Of a stretch of 64,000 nt of DNA, positions 41,678 through 51,010 are shown one piece after another. Location of the stretch: NCBI RefSeq assembly GCF_013282575.1, contig NZ_JAAAYE010000009.1, positions 1-64,000 on the forward strand. The letters run 5' to 3'. The position numbers were made by a program, and so were the translations under genes. Below the pieces are notes generated by a model, which did no database searches, was not told the origin of the DNA, and saw only the letters and a program-made list of their open reading frames with translations. Numbering within the stretch: the stretch's first letter is position 1; every line of letters begins with the position of its first letter. Origin of the DNA: Paraburkholderia sp. NMBU_R16 (GTDB taxonomy: Bacteria; Pseudomonadota; Gammaproteobacteria; Burkholderiales; Burkholderiaceae).

Positions 41678-43684
41678 ATGGCGCTTGTCCCTGTCGTCCA
41701 TCTCGTCCTGCTGGTCTCGGCCACCTGGCTCGTCACCGGTACGCTTGGGCTCGGGGTTCTGCATCGCACTCGGCTCGTCGCACACGGGCTGTTTCCGCTC
41801 GGCGCACTGGGAGGCCTGCTGTTGGGTGCAGCAGGCCTCGTCGGCATCTTTGCCGAGCCGTCCGTGGCGGTGCTGCCAATCGGGCTGCCCGGCTTGCCCT
41901 TCCATTTACGCGTAGACAGGTTGTCCAGCTATTTCCTGTTTGTGCTCGGCGTCGTCAGCGCGGGGATCGGCGCCTTTTCGGCCGGCTATTTTCGCAAGGG
42001 CGAGGGCGCCGCGCCGGGGCTCATCTGCTTCGAATACCACCTCTGCCTGGCGAGCATCGCCCTTGTACTCATTGCGGACGATGCGTACGCGTTCATGGTC
42101 GCCTGGGAAACACTGACGCTGTCCGCGACGTTTCTCGTGATGACCAACCACCGGATCGCCGAGATACGACGCGCGGGCTATCTGTATTTCCTGATCTCTC
42201 ACGTCGGCGCGCTTGCGCTGCTGCTGTGCTTCGGCATCCTACAGGCGCGCACCGGCGACTACACGTTCGCCAACATGCGCGCGCAATCGCTCGATGCGTT
42301 CTGGGCGTCGCTTGCGTTCCTGTTCGCGCTCGTCGGTTTTGGTGCGAAGGCCGGCGTGTTCCCGCTGCATGTGTGGCTGCCGGAGGCGCATCCGGCAGCG
42401 CCGTCGCCCGTGTCGGCGCTGTTGAGTGGCGTCGTGCTCAAAGTCGGCCTGTATGGCCTGCTGCGTACCGTGTTCGACCTGCTGCACGTGCAGATCGCGT
42501 GGTGGGGCGTGCTGTTGCTCGTGCTGGGTGTCGCTACCGCGCTGCTCGGCGTTGTGTTCAGCACCATCCAGGTCGACATGAAGCGCTTGCTCGCGTATTC
42601 CTCGATCGACAACGTCGGCCTGATGATCGTCTCGCTCGGTGTCGCGGTGCTGTTTCGCGCGTACGGGATGACGGGCCTATCGGCGCTCGCGCTCACCGCG
42701 ATGTTTTACCAGATCCTCGCACACGCGACTTTCAAAAGTTTGTTGTTCCTCGGCACGGGCGCCGTGCTGCATGCCACTGGGGAGCGCAACCTCGGCAAGC
42801 TCGGCGGGCTGATTCGCTTCATGCCTTGGACCGCGTGGGCAGTCCTCGTGGGCGTCGCGGCAAGTGCGGGCCTGCCGCCGCTGAGCGGGTTCGCCGCCGA
42901 GTGGTTGTTGCTTCAGAGCGTCCTGTTCACGCCGCGCTTGCCGGACTCGGTGCTCGCGATGACGGTGCCGCTCGCGGCCGCGCTGATCGCGATGTCGGCC
43001 GCGCTAGCCGGCTATACGATGGTCAAGTTCTTCGGCATCGTGTTCCTCGGGCAGCCGAGAGAGACGAAGCTGAACAGCGCGCGCGACGCAAACGCGTGGG
43101 AGCGGCTCGCGTTCGGATGGTTCGCGGCTGCCAGCGTGCTGCTCGGCCTGTTGCCCGCACAATTCGTCAAGCTGCTGGATCGGGTTACGCGCGGGCTAGT
43201 CGGCGCCGGCATCGGCGGGGAGAATCACGGCTGGCTGCTGTTCGTGCCGGTGTCGGCCGCGCGTGCGAGCTATATGCCCGCGGTGTTCATGCTGTTTTTC
43301 ATTGCATGCTGCGCTCTCGCGTGGCTGCTGGTGCGGCGCTTCTATCACGGCCGGCTGCGACGCGCACAGCCGTGGAGCTGCGGTTTCCCGTTTACGACGG
43401 CGCGGATGCAGGATACGGCGGAAGGATTCGGGCAGCCGATTCGCGAGATCTTCGCGCCGCTATTGAGCATCGAGCGGCAATTGCCGTCGCCGTTCGACAC
43501 ACGGCCGGCGTATTGGGTATCGGTTACCGACCGCACCTGGCCCGCGCTCTACGAACGCATCGCGGCGTTGACGCAGCGTGCCGCCGACTGGGCGGGCCGG
43601 CTGCAGACAGGCAAGATCGCGGTCTACCTGACCTATAGCTTCGCAGTGTTGATCTTGCTCCTGATGCTGGTGAGAAGATGGTGA
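41678..43684 (+). CDS. HyfB-like proton-conducting membrane subunit
   Basis: This 668-aa NuoL/NuoN/HyfB-type antiporter-like subunit has about 14-16 helices. Conserved charged-helix elements include FMVAWETLTLSATFLVMTNH, FGAKAGVFPLHVWLPEAHPA and ATFKSLLFLGTGAVLHATG. ATG 41678 has TGGAGG 9 bases upstream; the longer frame is rejected. It is the first gene of a six-gene complex operon; its end overlaps the next start by 7 bases. Confidence 0.85.
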   Translation: MALVPVVHLVLLVSATWLVTGTLGLGVLHRTRLVAHGLFPLGALGGLLLGAAGLVGIFAEPSVAVLPIGLPGLPFHLRVDRLSSYFLFVLGVVSAGIGAFSAGYFRKGEGAAPGLICFEYHLCLASIALVLIADDAYAFMVAWETLTLSATFLVMTNHRIAEIRRAGYLYFLISHVGALALLLCFGILQARTGDYTFANMRAQSLDAFWASLAFLFALVGFGAKAGVFPLHVWLPEAHPAAPSPVSALLSGVVLKVGLYGLLRTVFDLLHVQIAWWGVLLLVLGVATALLGVVFSTIQVDMKRLLAYSSIDNVGLMIVSLGVAVLFRAYGMTGLSALALTAMFYQILAHATFKSLLFLGTGAVLHATGERNLGKLGGLIRFMPWTAWAVLVGVAASAGLPPLSGFAAEWLLLQSVLFTPRLPDSVLAMTVPLAAALIAMSAALAGYTMVKFFGIVFLGQPRETKLNSARDANAWERLAFGWFAAASVLLGLLPAQFVKLLDRVTRGLVGAGIGGENHGWLLFVPVSAARASYMPAVFMLFFIACCALAWLLVRRFYHGRLRRAQPWSCGFPFTTARMQDTAEGFGQPIREIFAPLLSIERQLPSPFDTRPAYWVSVTDRTWPALYERIAALTQRAADWAGRLQTGKIAVYLTYSFAVLILLLMLVRRW

Positions 43685-44628
43685 CCTTGTCGGGCGCGAT
43701 ATCGCAGGCCCTTGAGATCGTGGTCGCGCTAGCAGCGGCGCCCTTGCTTACGGGCTGGGTGAACCAGTGGCGAGCGTGGCTTCAGAACCGGCGCGCGCCG
43801 TCTATCTGGCAGCCTTACCGGATGCTGCACAAGCTGTTCAACAAGGAATCGGTCGTTGCGCACGGCGCAAGCCCGATTTTCCGCGGCGCACCCTATGTCG
43901 TCTGGGCCGCGATGACCCTGGCGTGCGCGATCGTGCCGACGCTGTCGATCGATCTTCCGCTGTCGCCCGCCGCGGACGCGATCGCGCTCGTCGGCCTGTT
44001 CGCACTCGCGCGCGTCGCGCTGTCGCTCGCGGCGATGGACGTCGGGACGGCGTTCGGCACGCTCGGCGCCCGTCGCGAAATGCTGATCGGTTTCCTTGCG
44101 GAGCCGGCGCTGCTGATGGTGCTGTTGTCCGCTTCGCTGATCACTCAGTCAACGCTGCTGACGAGGATCGTCGCGACGATCGGCCGGGGCGAACTCGTGA
44201 TCTATCCGAGCCTCGCCTTCGCCGGCATCGCATTTACGCTCGTGTCGCTTGCCGAAAACGCGCGGTTGCCAGTCGACAATCCGGCGACCCACCTCGAGCT
44301 GACGATGATCCACGAGGCGCTCATCCTCGAATATTCGGGCCGGCACCTCGCGCTGATGGAGTGGGCGGCCAGCCTCAAGTTGTTTGCGTATTCCTGCATC
44401 GGCCTGGCGCTGTTCCTGCCGTGGGGCATCGCGAGCGCGGGCAATCCGGCCGCGCTACTGCTGGCCGTGCCCGCGCTCTTCGTCAAGCTGATGGTGGGCG
44501 GCATCGCGCTCGCCGTCGTCGAGACCACCAACGCAAAGATGCGGATCTTTCGGGTTCCGGAGTTTCTCGCGACTGCTTTCCTGCTCGCGGTCATCGGCAT
44601 GCTCGTCCATCTGTTGCTGGGGGCATGA
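43678..44628 (+). CDS. HyfC-like (NuoH-type) membrane subunit
   Basis: This 316-aa membrane protein of the respiratory complex I subunit 1 family has about 8 helices, with FNKESVVAHGASPIFRGAPY and the conserved acidic loop ENARLPVDNPATHLELTMIH. It would anchor the soluble HyfG/HyfI module to the membrane arm. Start and stop overlap both neighbours. Confidence 0.85.
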   Translation: MVTLSGAISQALEIVVALAAAPLLTGWVNQWRAWLQNRRAPSIWQPYRMLHKLFNKESVVAHGASPIFRGAPYVVWAAMTLACAIVPTLSIDLPLSPAADAIALVGLFALARVALSLAAMDVGTAFGTLGARREMLIGFLAEPALLMVLLSASLITQSTLLTRIVATIGRGELVIYPSLAFAGIAFTLVSLAENARLPVDNPATHLELTMIHEALILEYSGRHLALMEWAASLKLFAYSCIGLALFLPWGIASAGNPAALLLAVPALFVKLMVGGIALAVVETTNAKMRIFRVPEFLATAFLLAVIGMLVHLLLGA

Positions 44629-45287
44629 TGCACGGCTATGCGACGCAGTTGATCAATTTCCTCGCGGCGTTGCTGCTGCTGCTGTCGTTCGCGATGCTGA
44701 GCCAGCGCCGCATCCTGTCTCTGATCCATCTCTATACGTTGCAGGGCGTCGCGCTCGTGTCGGCAAATCTGGTCCTCGGCTTCGTGACGGATGACGCGCA
44801 CCTATATGTGTCCGCCGGGCTGACGCTCGTGCTGAAGGTTGGCCTGATTCCGTGGATCCTGTATCGGCTCGTTCGCAGGCTCGACGTCCAGACTGACGTC
44901 GAGCCGCTCATCAATATTCCGACGACGCTGCTGATCGGCATAGTGCTCGTGATCGTCGCATTCAATGTCGCGTCCCCGATCAGCCAGCTCGCGACGTCAG
45001 TTGCGCGCGGCACGCTTGGCATCGCGCTCGCGTGCGTGCTGCTGTCGTTCATGGCGATGATTACGCGCGCGAAGGCGATTCCGCAGGTGATCGGCTTCCT
45101 GTCGATGGAAAACGGACTATTTTTCGCGGCCACCGCCGCCACCAACGGCATGCCGATGATCGTCGAACTCGGTATCGGGCTCGACGTGCTGATCGGCATC
45201 CTGATCCTCGGTGTGTTCATGTTCCAGATTCGCGAGCAGTTCGACAGCCTGGACATCCGTCACCTCGAGAAACTCAAAGATGAATGA
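44625..45287 (+). CDS. HyfE-like membrane subunit
   Basis: This 220-aa, NuoK-related protein of the hydrogenase-4 E family has six to seven helices (LINFLAALLLLLSFAMLSQRR, LYTLQGVALVSANLVLGFV, GFLSMENGLFFAATAATNGMP). ATG 44625 overlaps the previous stop (ATGA); a second ATG follows at 44628. The conserved Glu in GFLSMENG is kept. Confidence 0.82.
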   Translation: MMHGYATQLINFLAALLLLLSFAMLSQRRILSLIHLYTLQGVALVSANLVLGFVTDDAHLYVSAGLTLVLKVGLIPWILYRLVRRLDVQTDVEPLINIPTTLLIGIVLVIVAFNVASPISQLATSVARGTLGIALACVLLSFMAMITRAKAIPQVIGFLSMENGLFFAATAATNGMPMIVELGIGLDVLIGILILGVFMFQIREQFDSLDIRHLEKLKDE

Positions 45288-46743
45288 CGCCCACGTCGTG
45301 CTCGCTGTGGTCGGCATCCCGCTCGTCGCGGCCGCTTGCCTCGCGTGCGTGCGGCCGAGCCACGTCGCGCGCAACCTGAACGCCGGCTTTAGCTTTCTGA
45401 CATTCGTGGCGACGCTCGTGCTCGCCGCGCGCACTGTCGAACACGGCCCGTCGTTTGCATTCGGCCGGGCATTTTTCGTTGACCCGCTCAACGTCTATCT
45501 GGTCGCGCTGACCGCGTTCGTCGGCTGGACGACATCGCTGTTCTCGCGGCCGTACATGCAGATCGAGCAAGCACGCGGCCGGATGACGGGCGCGCGGATG
45601 CGGCTTTATCACAGCATGTATCAGCTCTTCATGTTCGCGATGCTGCTTGCGCTCCTGACTGACAACCTCGGCGTGCTGTGGGTCGCGATGGAGGCCGCGA
45701 CGCTCGCGACGGTGCTGCTCGTCAGTGTCTATCGGACCGCTGCGAGCCTCGAGGCCGCGTGGAAGTACTTCATCTTGTGCGGCGTCGGCATCGCCCAGGC
45801 GCTATTCGGCACGATCCTGCTCTATCTCGCCGCGAGCCGGCAACTGACCGGGGGCGATGCGCTGCTATGGACGAGCCTGGCAGCCGTCAAGACGCACCTC
45901 GATCCGACGATCGTGTCGATCGCATTCGTGTTCCTGTTCGTCGGCTATGGGACCAAGGTCGGGCTCGTACCGATGCACAACTGGCTGCCCGATGCGCATG
46001 CCGAAGGCCCGACACCGATCTCGGCGGTGCTGTCCGGTTTGCTGCTGAACGTCGCGCTGTACGCGGTGCTGCGCTGCAAGGTGCTTGCGGACGGCGCGCT
46101 CGGAAACGGCATGCCGGGGCGGCTGTTGGTCGGCTTCGGGCTTGTGTCGGTGCTGATCGCGTCGTTTTCGCTCTTTCGGCAGAAAGACGTCAAGCGCCTG
46201 TTCTCTTATTCATCGATCGAGCACATGGGGCTGATGACGTTCGCCTTCGGACTCGGGGGGCCGATCGCGACGTTCGCAGGTCTGCTGCACATGACGGTTC
46301 ACTCACTCGTCAAGTCGGCGATCTTCTTTGCAGTCGGCCACGCGGTGCAGAAGGCCGGCACGCAGGCGATCGACGGCATTCGGGGGCTGCTGCAGGTCAG
46401 CCCGGCGATCGGCTGGGGAATGATGCTCGGCACGCTCGCGATTCTCGGTCTGCCGCCGTTCGGCGTGTTCGCAAGTGAATTCCTGATTCTGACGACCGCC
46501 ATGAACTCACTGCCATGGACTGCGCCGTTGCTGCTGCTCGGGCTCGCTGTCGCATTCGCGGCGATCTTCGCGCGCACACAGCAGATGGTGTTCGGTGGAA
46601 CGACGACCGCGAAGCAGCTTGCGCACCGGCCGGCGCTGCTGCCGGTGTTCGTGCATCTCGGTCTCGGCCTGATGCTCGGCCTTTACGTACCACCTTACCT
46701 GGCGACGTGGTATCGCCAGGCCGCAACGATGCTGGCAGGGTAG
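45280..46743 (+). CDS. HyfF-like proton-conducting membrane subunit
   Basis: This 487-aa NuoN/HyfF-type antiporter-like protein has about 13 helices. Key motifs are GVLWVAMEAATLATVLLVS, YGTKVGLVPMHNWLPDAHAE and SYSSIEHMGLMTFAFGLGG. It is the second antiporter-like subunit of the complex. It starts inside the HyfE gene (8-base overlap). Confidence 0.85.
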   Translation: MNDAHVVLAVVGIPLVAAACLACVRPSHVARNLNAGFSFLTFVATLVLAARTVEHGPSFAFGRAFFVDPLNVYLVALTAFVGWTTSLFSRPYMQIEQARGRMTGARMRLYHSMYQLFMFAMLLALLTDNLGVLWVAMEAATLATVLLVSVYRTAASLEAAWKYFILCGVGIAQALFGTILLYLAASRQLTGGDALLWTSLAAVKTHLDPTIVSIAFVFLFVGYGTKVGLVPMHNWLPDAHAEGPTPISAVLSGLLLNVALYAVLRCKVLADGALGNGMPGRLLVGFGLVSVLIASFSLFRQKDVKRLFSYSSIEHMGLMTFAFGLGGPIATFAGLLHMTVHSLVKSAIFFAVGHAVQKAGTQAIDGIRGLLQVSPAIGWGMMLGTLAILGLPPFGVFASEFLILTTAMNSLPWTAPLLLLGLAVAFAAIFARTQQMVFGGTTTAKQLAHRPALLPVFVHLGLGLMLGLYVPPYLATWYRQAATMLAG

Positions 46744-46746
46744 ACA

Positions 46747-48309
46747 ATGCGACTCGATTTGATGTTGCGTGAGCATTCGACTCGCCTCGCGGATGGCTTG
46801 GGCCGGGTTTCGGCGGTTGTGACCGACGTCGACGAACCGCGATGGCTCGAGATTGCGCATGCTGCGCGGTCCCAACGAAGCCGGCTGATTGCGATGTGGG
46901 GTGGCGCAGCGCCCACGCGAGAATGCTCATTGAACGCCGCGTACGAATGCGAGGATGGAATCCTGTGGGCGCGCCTCGTGTCGGGCGACACGTTGCAACC
47001 TGAAGGGGACTTTCCCGATTTGGCCTCGATCTTTCCGTCCGCTGTTCGTATGCAGCGGGCGATATTCGATTTGACGGGCTTGCGCGCGCGCGGCGCGCAG
47101 GACGTCCGCCCGTGGCTCAATCACGGGAACTGGCCTCGAGACTACTTTCCGCTGCACAAGCAAGCGACTGGCACGGAGAAGTTCGAGTCTCGAGAAGCGG
47201 ATTATTCATTCGTTCCGGTTGCCGGCGACGGGGTACATGAAATCGCTGTCGGGCCGATTCACGCTGGCATCATCGAGCCGGGTCATTTCCGGTTTTCGGT
47301 CGTCGGTGAGAAGGTGCTGCGGCTCGAAGAGCGGCTCGGGTATGCGCATCGTGGGATCGAACGGTTATTCGAACGCACGCCTGCGTCGCACGGCCACCGC
47401 GTCGCCAGCAGGATTGCTGGCGACTCGACGGTAGCGTTCTCGTGGGCCTATTGCATGGCGCTCGAGCAGGCGTGCGGCACCGTATTGTCGAAGCGCGCGC
47501 TGTACCTACGTGCGCTCATGCTTGAGCGCGAGCGCGTCGCCAATCATCTGGGCGACCTCGGCGCGCTCGGCAACGACGCCGGATTCGCGTTCGGTCTCGC
47601 GCAGTTCTCGAGGCTCAAGGAGGACTGGATACGGGCGAACGCTCGCGTGTTCGGGCATCGATACCTGATGGATCGGATCGTGCCGGGAGGTGTGGCGGAC
47701 GACGTACGCCCCGAGCACCTGGCCATGCAGGCGGAGCAATGCCAAAGCATCGAGCGTGAAGTCCACGTGATGCGGCAAATCTATGACGATCAGTCGGGGC
47801 TGCAGGATCGCTTTCTCGGTGCGGGCCGATTGACCGCCGACGTCGTCGAGCATTTCGGCGTGCGCGGCATGGCAGCCCGCGCCAGCGGCCGGACGTTCGA
47901 CGTGCGTGCGGCCTTGCGGCCGGCGCCGTACGACGAGGTGGCAGTCAAGGCGGCAAGCGACCCGCGCGGCGATGTTGCCGCGCGTGTCGCCGTACGCTTT
48001 GCCGAAATCGACGAATCCCTGCGTCTGATACGGACGCTGTTGGCCGATCTTCCAGACGGCCCTATCGTGGTCGACGTTACGCCTCCCGGCGCGCCCTCTA
48101 AAGGGATCGGCTGGGTCGAGGGCTGGCGTGGCGACGTGTTCGTCGCACTCGAGGCCGAACCGGGCGATAAGATTGCGAGATGCCATTGCCATGATCCGTC
48201 GTGGCAAAACTGGCCGGCACTCGAGCACGCGATCATCGGCAACATCGTTCCTGATTTTCCGTTGATCAACAAATCGTTCAACCTGAACTATGCGGGGCAC
48301 GATCTCTGA
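46747..48309 (+). CDS. HyfG-like large subunit lacking NiFe ligands
   Basis: This 520-aa fusion has a NuoC-like N-terminal part (about 1-150) and a NuoD/hydrogenase-large-subunit part (GPIHAGIIEPGHFRFSVVGE, LEERLGYAHRGIERLFE). Where NiFe hydrogenases have RxCGxC it reads SRIAGDSTVAFS (about 221-232), and the C-terminal DPCxxC region reads CHDPSWQNW. No NiFe site can form, so it is not a hydrogenase. It belongs with energy-converting-hydrogenase-related complexes of unknown electron donor. Confidence 0.85.
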   Translation: MRLDLMLREHSTRLADGLGRVSAVVTDVDEPRWLEIAHAARSQRSRLIAMWGGAAPTRECSLNAAYECEDGILWARLVSGDTLQPEGDFPDLASIFPSAVRMQRAIFDLTGLRARGAQDVRPWLNHGNWPRDYFPLHKQATGTEKFESREADYSFVPVAGDGVHEIAVGPIHAGIIEPGHFRFSVVGEKVLRLEERLGYAHRGIERLFERTPASHGHRVASRIAGDSTVAFSWAYCMALEQACGTVLSKRALYLRALMLERERVANHLGDLGALGNDAGFAFGLAQFSRLKEDWIRANARVFGHRYLMDRIVPGGVADDVRPEHLAMQAEQCQSIEREVHVMRQIYDDQSGLQDRFLGAGRLTADVVEHFGVRGMAARASGRTFDVRAALRPAPYDEVAVKAASDPRGDVAARVAVRFAEIDESLRLIRTLLADLPDGPIVVDVTPPGAPSKGIGWVEGWRGDVFVALEAEPGDKIARCHCHDPSWQNWPALEHAIIGNIVPDFPLINKSFNLNYAGHDL

Positions 48310-48824
48310 TGTGGCAACTCATCCGGCAGTTCGCGCGCACCGATTTTCCGGACGAACCCGTGCCGGCGGCGGAAGACGCTTGGCGTCACGAGGAACAGGG
48401 GCTTCGCCAGGGCGTTCTCGACTTGCTCGGACGGGCGCTGTGCATTCGGCAGATCGACGCGGGCTCATGCAATGGTTGCGAGTTGGAGATCCATGCGCTG
48501 AGCAACCCGTACTACAACCTTGAAGGCCTTGGGATCAAATTCGTCGCCAGCCCGCGGCACGCGGACCTGCTACTCGTGACCGGACCCGTGACACTGAACA
48601 TGAGAGAGGCCATGCTTGCGGCGTACGAAGCAACACCCGCTCCGAAGCTGGTGGTCGCGGCGGGCGAATGCGCATGTACGGGAGGCATCTTCGCTGAAAG
48701 CTACGCAGTGTGCGGACCCGTTGCGTCGATGCTGCCGGTCGACGTTTCGATCCCGGGGTGCCCGCCGGCGCCCATCGACTTGCTGCGCGGGATCTTTGCG
48801 GCCTGTCGAGTGCGCCAGCGCTGA
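48309..48824 (+). CDS. HyfI/NuoB-like [4Fe-4S] small subunit
   Basis: This 171-aa protein has the four N2-type cluster cysteines in DAGSCNGCELE, GECACTGGIF and IPGCPPAP. The proximal FeS cluster is thus intact although the partner HyfG has lost its metal site. Its ATG overlaps the HyfG stop by one base. It is the last gene of the complex. Confidence 0.88.
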   Translation: MWQLIRQFARTDFPDEPVPAAEDAWRHEEQGLRQGVLDLLGRALCIRQIDAGSCNGCELEIHALSNPYYNLEGLGIKFVASPRHADLLLVTGPVTLNMREAMLAAYEATPAPKLVVAAGECACTGGIFAESYAVCGPVASMLPVDVSIPGCPPAPIDLLRGIFAACRVRQR

Positions 48825-48860
48825 TTACCTAGGTAATCGGCACGTATAGACCTAGGTAAT
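48824..48860. promoter_or_regulatory. Paired CCTAGGTA palindromes before MHS transporter
   Basis: ATTACCTAGGTAAT (48824-48837) is a perfect palindrome, and ACCTAGGTAAT repeats at 48850-48860, centres 23 bases apart, about two helical turns. It lies 61-97 bases before the transporter ATG. The half-sites resemble CCTACGTA before the LuxR gene and the symporter operon. Confidence 0.5.
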
Positions 48861-48920
48861 TTGAGCCTCTACCCTCGTTTCGATGCGGGAAGGAACCGAA
48901 ACTTGAAGAGGGAGTGAACC

Positions 48921-50282
48921 ATGCCAGCTCAGCGCAGCCAGGAAGTCGATACCAGGACGCTACGGCGAGTCATCGCCGCTGCATCGATCGGCAACTTCGT
49001 CGAGTGGTTCGATTTCGCCGCGTACGGATTTTTGGCGACCATCCTGACGCGCGAGTTTTTCCCCAGTGGCGATCCTACGGTCGGGCTGCTGAAGACATTT
49101 GCGGTGTTTGCGGTTGCGTTCGCGCTTCGTCCTTTGGGCGGCATGTTCTTCGGAAGCGTCGGCGACCGCATCGGACGCAAGCGTACGCTTGCGGTCACGA
49201 TCCTCATGATGGCCGGCTCCACGACATTGATCGGCCTGCTGCCCACTTACGCGCGCATCGGCTACTGGGCGCCGCTGATGCTCACGATCATTCGGTGCGT
49301 ACAGGGTTTCTCCGCAGGTGGCGAGTACGCGGGCGCGTGTGCCTACGTGATGGAACATGCGCCGCGCCGCCGCCGGGCGTTTTTTGGCAGCTTCGTTCCG
49401 GTTTCGACGTTCTCGTCGTTCGCGTGCGCGGCGGTTGTCGCTTATGCGCTCGAGTCTTCGCTGTCCTCGGCCTCGATGATCGAATGGGGCTGGCGCATTC
49501 CGTTCCTGATCGCGGCGCCGGTCGGTCTCATCGGTGTCTATCTGCGCGTCAATCTGCACGAAACGCCGGCGTTCACGGCTCTCGAAGGCAAGCATGAAGT
49601 CGCGCATGCGCCTTTGGCTGAGACTCTGAAGTCCCAGTCGGGGAATATGCTCAAGCTCGGTGCGTTCATATCGGTGACGGCGCTGTCGTTCTATACGTTC
49701 ACGACTTACTTCGCGACCTACCTTCAAGTGGCCGGCCATTTGTCTCGCGGTGCGTCGCTCCTGGTGACGGTGCTCGCCCTTTGCTTCGCCGCGGCCTTTT
49801 GCCCGCTCGCGGGCCTGTTCTCCGACCGCGTGGGCCGCCGCATGACGATTGCGACCACTGGCATCTTCATCATCGCGGCTGTCTATCCGGCGTTCTCGCT
49901 CGGTGGCTCGGGCGTCATGTTGCAGTCGTTGCTCGGCGTTGCGCTGCTCGCCGTCGGCGCCGTGCTCTCGGGCGTGGTCACAGCGCCGCTCATGTCGGAA
50001 GTGTTTGCGACGAAGACGCGATACACCGCGTCCGCGATTACCTACAACGTCGCATATACGATCTTCGGCGGCACCGCGCCGCTGGTCGCCACGTGGCTGA
50101 TCGCCTCCACCGGCACCAATCTGTCGCCTGCGTACTACCTGATGGCAGTGGCGATCTTCGCGATGATCGGCGGTCTCTCACTGCGTGAGACATCGAAAAC
50201 CGCGCTGGAAGACGCAGGTGCCGCAATCGATGGGCGAAGCGATGCAGCGCCGGTCGAGCCTGTCTTCAAACGCACTATGTGA
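48921..50282 (+). CDS. MHS-family MFS transporter
   Basis: This 453-aa metabolite:H+ symporter has 12 helices. It starts with the MHS signature AASIGNFVEWFDFAAYGFLA, then RPLGGMFFGSVGDRIGRKRT and QGFSAGGEYAGACAYVMEHAP. Relatives carry dicarboxylates, citrate, shikimate or betaine; the substrate is not determined. GAGGGAG precedes the ATG. The PAS-LuxR regulator is next downstream. Confidence 0.85.
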   Translation: MPAQRSQEVDTRTLRRVIAAASIGNFVEWFDFAAYGFLATILTREFFPSGDPTVGLLKTFAVFAVAFALRPLGGMFFGSVGDRIGRKRTLAVTILMMAGSTTLIGLLPTYARIGYWAPLMLTIIRCVQGFSAGGEYAGACAYVMEHAPRRRRAFFGSFVPVSTFSSFACAAVVAYALESSLSSASMIEWGWRIPFLIAAPVGLIGVYLRVNLHETPAFTALEGKHEVAHAPLAETLKSQSGNMLKLGAFISVTALSFYTFTTYFATYLQVAGHLSRGASLLVTVLALCFAAAFCPLAGLFSDRVGRRMTIATTGIFIIAAVYPAFSLGGSGVMLQSLLGVALLAVGAVLSGVVTAPLMSEVFATKTRYTASAITYNVAYTIFGGTAPLVATWLIASTGTNLSPAYYLMAVAIFAMIGGLSLRETSKTALEDAGAAIDGRSDAAPVEPVFKRTM

Positions 50283-50348
50283 AGCAGAAACGCCGGCCTT
50301 TGCGAATGGACGGTGAAATCTGGGCCGGCTGAATTTGGGCGCTACACT

Positions 50349-50366
50349 TACGTAGGAGCCTACGTA
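50349..50366. promoter_or_regulatory. TACGTAGG palindrome before PAS-LuxR gene
   Basis: TACGTAGGAGCCTACGTA has perfect 8-base arms around AG, 38 bases before the regulator ATG. This is a likely autoregulatory site. Its CCTACGTA half-site is shared with 36911-36928. Confidence 0.5.
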
Positions 50367-50403
50367 TCTCCGGTTCAGAAGGCAGTCCGCATCGACCGAC
50401 ATA

Positions 50404-50976
50404 ATGCCGAGCATGGCCGACACGATGTCCCCTCTCGACTACGAGGATCTCTTCAGACACCTACCCGTGGCGGTCATCGTGGCCAGGGAGCGAATCATGG
50501 TGGACTGCAATGCGCGCGCGCTGGAACTGTTCAGGGCGAAACGCAGCGATATCGTCGACCAATCGTTCTCCAAGCTTTATCCGCAGCGGAAGGACTTCAC
50601 GGCGATCGGCCGGCGACTCGCGCCGCTCATTGCGAAACGTGAGGCGTTCAGCGATGACCGCATCATGCGCCGGATCGACGGTAGTCATTTCTGGGTCACG
50701 GTTTGCGGCTTCGGATATAACCCGAAGCGGCCTTTCGAACTGGCCATCTGGACTTTTACCGACCTGTCGGAGAGCGCGAAGCAGACTCACGTCGCGGGTA
50801 CCTTGACGGAGCGCGAGCGCGATGTCGCCGCCTTTCTAGTACACGGCTTGACGAGCAAAGAGATCGGCAAGGAGTTGAACATCAGCCCCCGCACGGTCGA
50901 CATTCATCGCGCGAGCCTGCTGCGAAAGTATGAAGTGCGGACGACCCCCGACCTCATCGCACGGCTTCTAGCCTGA
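50404..50976 (+). CDS. PAS-domain LuxR-type transcriptional regulator
   Basis: This 190-aa protein has an N-terminal PAS domain (YEDLFRHLPVAVIVARERIM, about 10-115) and a C-terminal LuxR/FixJ HTH (LTERERDVAAFLVHGLTSKE, ISPRTVDIHRASLLRKY). There is no receiver domain. Proteins of this type control acetate, ethanol or dicarboxylate use in Burkholderia and Pseudomonas relatives. It may govern the adjacent MHS gene and the distant symporter operon, based on shared half-sites (inference). Confidence 0.8.
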   Translation: MPSMADTMSPLDYEDLFRHLPVAVIVARERIMVDCNARALELFRAKRSDIVDQSFSKLYPQRKDFTAIGRRLAPLIAKREAFSDDRIMRRIDGSHFWVTVCGFGYNPKRPFELAIWTFTDLSESAKQTHVAGTLTERERDVAAFLVHGLTSKEIGKELNISPRTVDIHRASLLRKYEVRTTPDLIARLLA

Positions 50977-51010
50977 AGGTGAGCATACGTCGCGCGAGTA
51001 GGGGACTGAG

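Noticed and set aside
46747-48309. Annotation as a NiFe hydrogenase large subunit
   Set aside because: Both cysteine-pair motifs needed for NiFe binding are absent.
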